This document shows positions 1 through 6,310 of a stretch of DNA of 6,723 nucleotides, one piece after another. The notes below the pieces were generated by a model. That model did not search any database. It was not told where the DNA came from and saw only the letters and a program-made list of their open reading frames with translations. Every line of letters starts with the position of its first letter. Within the stretch, counting starts at the first letter, position 1. The position numbers were made by a program, and so were the translations under genes. This DNA comes from Acidobacteriota bacterium (GTDB lineage Bacteria; Acidobacteriota; UBA6911; RPQK01; JADFOI01), in NCBI GenBank assembly GCA_022545645.1, contig JACZQQ010000147.1:1-6723 (forward strand), in the 5' to 3' direction.

Positions 1-2
1 CC

Positions 3-1922
3 TACCGCCTGGAGAACCCGGGGCGCTCGTTCACGGTCGGCGGTCTACGGAACATCCTCGTGCAACCGACCGATGCGGCCGACGCGACCTTCGCGATCGA
101 GTCGGTGCGCCTCATCTTCCGCAAGGAGTATTTGGCCAACATTCCTTCGGGAGTGAGTTGGCAGGGATTCGCTGACATCTTCCGGGAAACCCTGGTGACC
201 CGCTCGCCGGAGAGGGTAGAGTTCACCCTGGATCTTCCCGCCCGCCCCTGGCTCGATTTGGCGGTGGGCACGGTTGAAGATGGGCCTGTCACTTTCCAGG
301 TCGGTGTGAGCCGAGGTGGTGGTGGCAGAAATTCGGAATCGCTTCTTCTCAAACGCACTCTCACGACACCTCACCGATGGGAAGTCAACCCAGTGGATCT
401 TGAGGACTTTGCCGACGAAACCGTGACACTGTCTCTATCGGTTGAGGCGGAAGCCAATGGAGCCCTTGGTTTCTGGGGTTCTCCGGTCATACGTAGTCGT
501 GGAGCGATGCCGCACACAGGTGGTGTCGGTGGTGCTCCACCCCAGGGAGTCATTCTCATCATCGGCGACACCTTGCGTCGGGATCACCTTGATGCCTATG
601 GATACAGCCGGTCCACCGCTCCAACACTGTCCCGACTGGCGGCTGCAGGTGTACTGTTCCAGGACACTCAATCGCAGGCTTCCTGGACCAAAGTCTCAGT
701 CCCTTCCATCCTCACATCGCTCTATCCCACCACCCACGGGATCGCTGATTTTCCCGACCGGATGCCGGCATCTGCAGTCACCGTCGCCGAGGCCTTTCGC
801 GAGGCAGGCTATGCTACCTGGTCCACCTCCTCGGTCGCCTTTTCTGGCCAGCAGAGCAACCTTCATCAGGGCGTCGAAGTTCTCCACGAGCGCGCCTCTG
901 TTGCTGAAAGTGGGAGCAAAACCGCCAGGCCGTTTGCCGACCGGCTGCTGCCTTGGCTGGAGGAGCACCGGGAGGTGCCATTTTTTGTCTTCCTGCACGC
1001 CATGGATCCCCACAGCCCCTTCGAGCCACGTCGACCTTACAATACCCTTTGGGCCGATGCGGCCAAGAAAGAAGAGCATGAGAAGCGAGTGGATAAAGCC
1101 CGCGAATTTATCAAAGACGAGGCCATGAAAAGGCGCGGAATGCCCACTCGAGAAGAGATGGAGCAGGCCGGAGTAGATATAGAGCCGTATCTGGCTTATG
1201 AGCACGACTGGTACGATGGGTCAATTCGTGGGATGGATGCAGAGATCGGCAGGGTGATGGAGAAGCTCGGCCAGCTGGGTCTTGTGGACAAGACTCTGGT
1301 GGTCTTCATCAGTGACCATGGTGAAGAATTTCTTGAGCATGGCCGGCACTGGCATGGCAACACGGTCTATGGTGAGATGACTAATGTCCCGCTCATCTTG
1401 CACTGGCCGGAAAGTTTATCCTCTGGAAGGGTTGTTGAAGAAACGGTCCAGTCCATCGACCTGATGCCAACCCTTCTGGAACTCAGTAAAATCCCCCGGC
1501 CGGACATTCTGCAAGGTCACAGCCTAGTACCGCTGCTGGCAGCGGAAAGAGATGTGGCAACACGTGAGCGATGGCAGAGCCGCCCTGCTTTCTCGGAGAG
1601 GGTGAGACAGGGGAACAGAATGGCCAGTGCCGAAACTGAAGTGGATTCCTTTGCCATTGTCACCGAGGGCTGGAAGCTGATTCACAACGTTCTCAAGCCG
1701 GATGACTTTCCGGAATACGAGCTCTTTGACCACCACAACGATCCACTGAACCTCAAGGATCTGGCCCCGGAGAACCCGGAGGTCGTTGAACGTCTCTCCC
1801 AACAGCTGGAGCAGTGGCACGAGCAGGCCCTGGCCGCACGGCTGCCCTCAGACGATGAGTTCAAGGGTGGCTTGAGTGCACAAGAGCTGGAGCGTCTGCG
1901 CAGCCTGGGCTACATCCGCTGA
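3..1922 (+). CDS. Sulfatase-fold hydrolase with N-terminal beta-sandwich region (5'-partial)
   Basis: Alkaline phosphatase superfamily, sulfatase branch. The frame is open to the window edge, and the residues before the GTG at 60 continue the domain, so the gene starts upstream and GTG 60 is not the real start. Counting residues from the codon at 3: 1-165 is a beta-rich region resembling the end of one carbohydrate-binding-like sandwich (IESVRL) plus a second one. The catalytic domain starts at VILIIGDTLRRDHL (metal Asp189) and continues with SWTKVSVPS, HAMDPHSPF (332-340), SDHGEEF (Asp438, His439) and GRHWHG. At the nucleophile position, where sulfatases have Cys/Ser of C-x-P-S-R, the residue is Thr229, and the Arg is Val. 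Formylglycine maturation is therefore unlikely and true sulfatase activity is doubtful; a phosphatase, phosphodiesterase or phosphotransferase is possible. A charged helical insert lies at about 350-395. The C-terminus is LERLRSLGYIR, a tail common in this sulfatase type. The substrate is unknown. Family assignment is firm; function is not. Confidence 0.93.
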   Translation, partial: YRLENPGRSFTVGGLRNILVQPTDAADATFAIESVRLIFRKEYLANIPSGVSWQGFADIFRETLVTRSPERVEFTLDLPARPWLDLAVGTVEDGPVTFQVGVSRGGGGRNSESLLLKRTLTTPHRWEVNPVDLEDFADETVTLSLSVEAEANGALGFWGSPVIRSRGAMPHTGGVGGAPPQGVILIIGDTLRRDHLDAYGYSRSTAPTLSRLAAAGVLFQDTQSQASWTKVSVPSILTSLYPTTHGIADFPDRMPASAVTVAEAFREAGYATWSTSSVAFSGQQSNLHQGVEVLHERASVAESGSKTARPFADRLLPWLEEHREVPFFVFLHAMDPHSPFEPRRPYNTLWADAAKKEEHEKRVDKAREFIKDEAMKRRGMPTREEMEQAGVDIEPYLAYEHDWYDGSIRGMDAEIGRVMEKLGQLGLVDKTLVVFISDHGEEFLEHGRHWHGNTVYGEMTNVPLILHWPESLSSGRVVEETVQSIDLMPTLLELSKIPRPDILQGHSLVPLLAAERDVATRERWQSRPAFSERVRQGNRMASAETEVDSFAIVTEGWKLIHNVLKPDDFPEYELFDHHNDPLNLKDLAPENPEVVERLSQQLEQWHEQALAARLPSDDEFKGGLSAQELERLRSLGYIR

Positions 1923-1943
1923 GTGGGGTTGTGCCCCCCCACT
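1922..1943 (+). promoter_or_regulatory. Intercistronic GC-rich hairpin
   Basis: A perfect 7-bp inverted repeat: AGTGGGG at 1922-1928 pairs with CCCCACT at 1937-1943 around an 8-base loop. It begins at the last base of the sulfatase stop codon and ends 14 bases before the next ATG. No T-run follows, so it is a poor rho-independent terminator. More likely roles are mRNA processing, stabilisation or tuning of initiation at the next gene, which lacks a strong Shine-Dalgarno. The structure is seen directly; the role is inference, and chance pairing of a G run with a C7 run is possible. Confidence 0.4.
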
Positions 1944-1957
1944 GAAATTTGAAAGTC

Positions 1958-4063
1958 ATGAAACCTGGAAAACATTTTGTGGGCAAAATTCTGGTCCTTT
2001 TGGGACTCGTCCTTCTGCTTCCTGCCACCGTGGAAGCCTACGTGGGGCCGGGAGCTGGTTTTGCCTTAGTCTCCTCTTTTTTCACCCTGTTCATCGCCTT
2101 GTTCTTGGGTTTTGTGACCCTTCTGACCTGGCCCGTTCGCTGGTTGTTCCGGAGCCTTCGGGGAAATAAGTTGTTGGCAAAAAGTCGAGTTCAGCAGGTG
2201 GTCGTCCTGGGCCTGGACGGGCAGGATCCCGAACTGACAGATCAATTCATGAAGGAAGGACTCCTGCCTAACTTTCGTAAGCTGCAGGAGCAGGGAACGT
2301 ATACTCGCCTGGAAACGACGCTGCCGGCGGAGTCTCCAGTGGCCTGGTCGTCCTTTCAAACCGGTTGCAATCCGGGCCGCCATCGGATTTTTGATTTTCT
2401 GGAGCCCAACCGGAAAACCTATCTTCCCGAACTCACTTCGGCGCGCATCCACCCACCTTCACGCCACCTGTCGATAGGGCCCTACCGCATTCCCTTGGGT
2501 AAGCCCACGCTTCAGTTCAGGCGCAAGAGTCAACCCTTCTGGAAGATCCTGGGTGATTTCGGTGTATTCAGCACGGTGCTTCGTGTGCCTATTACTTTCC
2601 CACCGGAGAAGTTCAATGGCTTCCTGCTTTCGGCCATGTCGGTTCCCGATCTCAAGGGGAGTCAGGGAACCTTCTCCTACTTCACCAGTGATCCCGAGGA
2701 GCAGGCCACCTTTACGGGGGGCACGCAGATTCCGGTGGAGGTGACCAACGGAGTCGTCACCTCTTTCATTTCCGGTCCTGATAATCCACTGCGCAAAAAC
2801 GGGGATGAGATGCGAATTCCTTTCCAGGTTCTCATGGGCAAGAATGGGGACGCTGCAAAGTTGGTTCTACAAAAAAAAGAGTATCCACTGGGACTTCGGG
2901 AGTTTACTCCCTGGATTCGAGTTGCCTTTCGCTCTGCACCGGGAGTGAAGGTGCGGGGCCTGTGTCACTTTTATCTCAAGGCAATGACTCCCCATTTCAA
3001 GATGTACATGTCCCCTCTAAATATCGATCCTGACCAGGCTGCCCTGCCCATCTCCCATCCTTTGACCTACGCTCCCTATCTGGCCAAGACCCAGGGAGAC
3101 TTCGCCACATTGGGTCTGGCCGAGGACACCTGGGCTCTCAACGAGCGGGTGCTTGATGAAGAGGCCTTTTTGAAACAAGCCTATCTGATTCATGAAGAGC
3201 GGGAGAGGATGTTTTTTGATGCCCTGGAAAAGACACGCCGAGGGGTTGTGGTGTGCGTCTTTGACATCACCGATCGGATCCAACACATGTTCTGGCGTTA
3301 TCTGGAGGCCGATCATCCGGCCAATTCCGGCAAGGATGTAAAGAGGCATCGAGATGCCATTCGCGATTTGTACAAGAAAATGGATGATCTTGTAGGACGG
3401 GTCGTGGAGACACTCCCAGAGGATACGGTTTTAATGGTGATGTCCGATCACGGCTTTAAGTCCTTCAAGCGCGGTGTCAATCTAAATACCTGGCTTCACC
3501 AGAACGGCTATTTGGCAGTCAAGGACCGGCCCACGGGCACGGAGTGGTTCCAAGACGTGGATTGGACCCAGACCAGGGCCTACGCCCTGGGTCTGGGAGG
3601 AATTTACCTCAATGTGGCGGGCCGGGAGGCTCAAGGCACGGTCAAGCCGGGAGAGGACTCGCAGGCTTTAAAGCGGGAGATCATCCAAGGGCTGCGCAAG
3701 CTCTATGATGAAAAGTGGTCCACGGGTGCCGTGGGGGAGGTGTATGACACACGGGAGGTTTATAAGGGCCCCTATGTGGAGGAAGCCCCTGATTTGGTGG
3801 TGGGGTTTAACCCGGGCTATCGTGTCTCCTGGACTTGTGCCACCGGAGCCGTGACCGAGGAAGTTTTTGAGGACAACGAAAAGAGTTGGAGCGGAGACCA
3901 CTGCGTCAATCCCCCTGATGTACCAGGCATTCTCTTTTGTAATCGGAAAATTGACGCAGACCAAGTGAGCATCATGGACATTGGCCCCACCGTGCTGGAC
4001 CTCTTCGGAGTTCCCGTTCCCGACTATTGTGATGGTCAACCCCTCAAGGTGCAGGTTTCATGA
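1958..4063 (+). CDS. Membrane-anchored type I phosphodiesterase-like (alkaline phosphatase superfamily) enzyme
   Basis: Metal-dependent hydrolase of the type I phosphodiesterase/nucleotide pyrophosphatase family. ATG 1958 is chosen; an in-frame TTG at 1949 would add three residues, and neither has a strong ribosome site. Counting from ATG 1958: a basic start and hydrophobic segment at 9-27, ending near VEA, look like a signal peptide. YVGPGAG follows at 28-34, then a membrane segment (about 35-58) and a basic WPVRWLFR stop. The catalytic parts are VVLGLDG (Asp87), SPVAWSSFQTG with Ser126 at the nucleophile position, DITDRIQH (Asp439, His443), SDHGF (Asp497, His498) and WSGDH (His648). These form a complete two-metal set. 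A beta-rich insert at about 245-370 separates the two catalytic halves. HRIFDF replaces the usual HGIFDF. The active domain probably faces the periplasm. The next gene overlaps by ATGA and is a paralogue. The substrate is unknown; a phospholipid, nucleotide or glycan phospho-ester fits the family. Confidence 0.92.
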   Translation: MKPGKHFVGKILVLLGLVLLLPATVEAYVGPGAGFALVSSFFTLFIALFLGFVTLLTWPVRWLFRSLRGNKLLAKSRVQQVVVLGLDGQDPELTDQFMKEGLLPNFRKLQEQGTYTRLETTLPAESPVAWSSFQTGCNPGRHRIFDFLEPNRKTYLPELTSARIHPPSRHLSIGPYRIPLGKPTLQFRRKSQPFWKILGDFGVFSTVLRVPITFPPEKFNGFLLSAMSVPDLKGSQGTFSYFTSDPEEQATFTGGTQIPVEVTNGVVTSFISGPDNPLRKNGDEMRIPFQVLMGKNGDAAKLVLQKKEYPLGLREFTPWIRVAFRSAPGVKVRGLCHFYLKAMTPHFKMYMSPLNIDPDQAALPISHPLTYAPYLAKTQGDFATLGLAEDTWALNERVLDEEAFLKQAYLIHEERERMFFDALEKTRRGVVVCVFDITDRIQHMFWRYLEADHPANSGKDVKRHRDAIRDLYKKMDDLVGRVVETLPEDTVLMVMSDHGFKSFKRGVNLNTWLHQNGYLAVKDRPTGTEWFQDVDWTQTRAYALGLGGIYLNVAGREAQGTVKPGEDSQALKREIIQGLRKLYDEKWSTGAVGEVYDTREVYKGPYVEEAPDLVVGFNPGYRVSWTCATGAVTEEVFEDNEKSWSGDHCVNPPDVPGILFCNRKIDADQVSIMDIGPTVLDLFGVPVPDYCDGQPLKVQVS
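4046..4051 (+). promoter_or_regulatory. Ribosome binding site inside upstream gene
   Basis: AAGGTG lies 8 bases before ATG 4060, within the last codons of the preceding phosphodiesterase gene. Together with the ATGA overlap at 4060-4063 it supports translational coupling of the two paralogues. Confidence 0.55.
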
Positions 4064-6105
4064 AGTCATTCTGGAAGACCACCTTTTTTGTCTTGTTCCT
4101 CCCCATGCTGGTTCTGATTTTGACCCAGTGCGCCTCGGTGCCGGCCAAGAAGGTCTTCATACTGGCGGTGGATGGTCTTGACCCCAAGTTGCTGGAAGAA
4201 TTTATGGCGGCAGGGCATCTGCCCCATTTTAAAGAGCTCGCCTCTCGAGGAGATTTCAAACCGCTTCAGACCACCATGCCGCCCCTTAGCCCGGTTGCCT
4301 GGTCGACCTTCATCACGGGGATGGATCCGGGAGGTCACGCCATCTTTGACTTTATCCATCGTGACCCTGCTACCATGATCCCGTATTTGTCCTTGGCCAA
4401 AGCCGGCGATCCGGCACGGAACTTGAGTTTTGGATCCTGGGTGATCCCGTTGGGAGGTGGGAGTCTTGAGCAATTGCGTCAAGGCCAGGCTTTCTGGCAA
4501 ATTCTGGAAGAGCACGGAGTTCCCACCACCGTGTTTCGTATGCCGGCCAATTTCCCTCCCGTAACATCAAAAGGCAAATCCCTTTCAGGAATGGGGACCC
4601 CGGATATTTTGGGGACACCGGGAATATTTTCCTTTTACACGAATGAATCTATCGACAACACAGAGGACCTTGCGGGGGGGCGGGTGTTTGAGATTGAGGT
4701 TATCAACGACACCATCTCAGCTACTCTTGTGGGTCCCAAGAACAGCTTCAGACGGTTTCCCAAAGACTCTTCAATCCAGCCGGGTGGCAGCGGAACAAGT
4801 GCTGAGCTGGAGTATGTGAACCCAGATCTTGAGATCGATTTTACGGTTTACCTGGACCCTGATGAGTCGGTGGCCAAGTTGGTGGTTCAGGATGAAGAAT
4901 TTATTCTGAAGGAGGGGGAGTGGAGTGACTGGATCCAGGTGGATTTTGAAGCCGTCCCCTACCTTGTCAGTATCAGTGCCATCGGGAGGTTCTACCTGCA
5001 GCAGGTCCGACCCCATTTTCGACTCTATGTGTCGCCCCTTCAGATTGACCCGATGCAACCCGCCATGCCCATCTCCACCCCTGAAGGTTGGTCTCATGAA
5101 CTGGCGGAAGAGTTAGGCTACTTTTATACCCAGAATCTCCCCGAGGACACGGCGGCCTTGGACGAGGGAATTTTTGACGGACGAGAGTTTTGGCAACAGG
5201 CGCAGTTTGTTTTTGGTGAGCTGAGACGGGGGCTTGATTATAGTCTGAGGAATTTTACAGAGGGTCTCTTGTTTTTTTACTTTTCAAGTATTGACCAGGG
5301 ATCCCACATGCTCTGGAGGTACATGGATGAGCAGCACCCCAACTTCACCCACGATGAGAAGCTGGCACTTGGGATTCAGACTCTCTATCAGCAAATCGAT
5401 GAGGCATTAGGGGCAGTGCTCCAGGCGGTAGACGAATCAACCACTGTTATTGTGATGTCTGATCACGGCTTTGCTCCCTTTAACCGAGGCGTTAATCTGA
5501 ACTCCTGGCTGCTTGAAAAAGGCTATGTGAAACTGAAAGATCCCACCAAGCGTGGATCTCCTCTTTTCCTGAACGTGGACTGGAGTGGAACTCGGGCCTA
5601 CGCCTTTGGCCTCAACGGTCTTTACGTCAATTTACGAGGCCGCGAGAGAAACGGCATTGTGGCGCCAGGAACTGAGTATCAGCAGCTTCTGGATGAACTG
5701 GAAGCGGACCTTCTGGCCATGAGCGACCCTGAAAGTGACCAAAACCCCGTCACCCTGGTGGTGCAGACGCAGCGTGATTTCCAAGGCAGGAACCTGGATC
5801 TGGCTCCGGACATCATCGTAGGGTATAACTGGGGATACCGCAGTTCCTGGGAAAGCCCTCTTGGGGAATTCACCTGGGAGATCTTTGCAGACAATGACCG
5901 ACCCTGGAGCGGAGATCATGGGATGGACTACCGGCTTGTTCCGGGAGTTTTGGTCTCGAATCGCAAGATTACACTCCAGGATCCGGCCCTCTACGATTTG
6001 ACTGTGGCGGTGCTTGATGAATATGGCATTCCCAAGCTTTCCGAGATGATTGGACAGGACTGCCTGGGTCCCTCACTCAGCGGGGTCAAAGCTAAGGAGA
6101 AGTGA
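4060..6105 (+). CDS. Type I phosphodiesterase-like enzyme, probable lipoprotein, paralogue of the preceding gene
   Basis: Paralogue of the upstream enzyme with the same order of catalytic motifs. A short basic start and hydrophobic stretch (residues 8-21) lead to LTQC-AS, a lipobox with Cys24. Gln at -1 is unusual; Ala at +2 would favour outer-membrane sorting. The catalytic domain starts straight after, with FILAVDGLDP (Asp38). Then come LSPVAWSTFITG (Ser77 at the nucleophile position), HAIFDF, SSIDQGSH (Asp412, His416), MSDHGF (Asp468, His469) and WSGDH (His620), so a two-metal site is kept. The upstream copy's DITDR is SSIDQ here, so the first Asp of that motif is Ser409. A beta-rich insert at about 192-339 again splits the catalytic halves. 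This copy lacks the YVGPGAG and membrane segment. It overlaps the preceding gene by 4 bases. It probably acts in the cell envelope on a phospho-ester that cannot be named; lipidation is an inference. Confidence 0.92.
   Translation: MKSFWKTTFFVLFLPMLVLILTQCASVPAKKVFILAVDGLDPKLLEEFMAAGHLPHFKELASRGDFKPLQTTMPPLSPVAWSTFITGMDPGGHAIFDFIHRDPATMIPYLSLAKAGDPARNLSFGSWVIPLGGGSLEQLRQGQAFWQILEEHGVPTTVFRMPANFPPVTSKGKSLSGMGTPDILGTPGIFSFYTNESIDNTEDLAGGRVFEIEVINDTISATLVGPKNSFRRFPKDSSIQPGGSGTSAELEYVNPDLEIDFTVYLDPDESVAKLVVQDEEFILKEGEWSDWIQVDFEAVPYLVSISAIGRFYLQQVRPHFRLYVSPLQIDPMQPAMPISTPEGWSHELAEELGYFYTQNLPEDTAALDEGIFDGREFWQQAQFVFGELRRGLDYSLRNFTEGLLFFYFSSIDQGSHMLWRYMDEQHPNFTHDEKLALGIQTLYQQIDEALGAVLQAVDESTTVIVMSDHGFAPFNRGVNLNSWLLEKGYVKLKDPTKRGSPLFLNVDWSGTRAYAFGLNGLYVNLRGRERNGIVAPGTEYQQLLDELEADLLAMSDPESDQNPVTLVVQTQRDFQGRNLDLAPDIIVGYNWGYRSSWESPLGEFTWEIFADNDRPWSGDHGMDYRLVPGVLVSNRKITLQDPALYDLTVAVLDEYGIPKLSEMIGQDCLGPSLSGVKAKEK
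6094..6099 (+). promoter_or_regulatory. Ribosome binding site deciding the small-gene start
   Basis: A strong AAGGAG sits 8 bases before ATG 6108 but only 2 bases before the in-frame GTG 6102. The spacing selects ATG 6108 as the start of the small RHH-like gene. Confidence 0.75.
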
Positions 6106-6107
6106 TC

Positions 6108-6299
6108 ATGTTTGGTTCGAAGATCAAAATTGACAAAGACCTCCTCGAAAAAGTGAAACGGTACTCCAGGATTGCAGGTTACTCCTCGGTGGAGGAATTT
6201 ATCACCCACGCTCTGGAGAAGGAGATCGAAAAACTGGAAGACGCCGATTCCGACGATGAGATTAAGAAAAGGCTAAAAGGGCTGGGTTACATCTCCTAG
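6108..6299 (+). CDS. Small ribbon-helix-helix-like protein with LGYI tail
   Basis: A 63-residue protein. Residues 4-8 (SKIKI) form a short basic strand. Two predicted helices follow: 9-23 (DKDLLEKVKRYSRIA) and about 27-44, after the turn AGYSS. This is the strand-helix-helix layout of CopG/Arc-type proteins, which dimerise and often bind DNA. After an acidic linker (EDADSDDE) it ends in KKRLKGLGYIS, close to the C-terminus of the sulfatase-like enzyme in this window (RLRSLGYIR). There is no signal peptide or membrane segment, so it should be cytoplasmic. It lies 2 bases after the phosphodiesterase stop, with a strong Shine-Dalgarno, so it is co-expressed with the enzymes. It may be an autoregulator of the operon or, given the shared tail, a dimeric adaptor rather than a DNA binder. 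From memory, similar small proteins recur beside such phosphodiesterases; this was not searched. Reality of the gene is likely; function is uncertain. Confidence 0.8.
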   Translation: MFGSKIKIDKDLLEKVKRYSRIAGYSSVEEFITHALEKEIEKLEDADSDDEIKKRLKGLGYIS

Positions 6300-6300
6300 A

Positions 6301-6304
6301 GGGG
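6301..6304 (+). promoter_or_regulatory. Probable ribosome binding site for the membrane-protein gene
   Basis: A GGGG core within AGAGGGG, just after the TAG of the small gene, lies 6 bases before TTG 6311. It supports TTG as the start of the last gene, although it is a weak match to a canonical Shine-Dalgarno. Confidence 0.45.
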
Positions 6305-6310
6305 CAGACC

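Noticed and set aside
60..62. GTG as start of the sulfatase-like gene
   Set aside because: The frame continues upstream to the window edge with domain-like sequence, and no ribosome site precedes this GTG.
442..1128. 228-codon forward ORF overlapping the sulfatase-like gene
   Set aside because: It lies in another frame of a gene with unmistakable catalytic motifs; its translation is low-complexity and rich in Pro, Arg and Ser, with no domain pattern.
696..1205. 169-codon reverse-strand ORF
   Set aside because: Antisense shadow of the sulfatase-like catalytic domain with no recognisable protein features.
1922..1950. Rho-independent terminator after the sulfatase-like gene
   Set aside because: The hairpin is not followed by a T-run (the sequence reads GAAATTTG), and the next gene starts 14 bases later.
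2871..2878. Run of eight A as a programmed frameshift site
   Set aside because: The reading frame continues intact on both sides with family-like sequence, and no downstream stimulatory structure was noticed.
4066..4515. 149-codon reverse-strand ORF
   Set aside because: Antisense to the N-terminal catalytic region of the second phosphodiesterase; no protein-like pattern.
6102..6104. GTG as start of the small RHH-like gene
   Set aside because: The AAGGAG is only 2 bases away, too close; ATG 6108 has ideal 8-base spacing.
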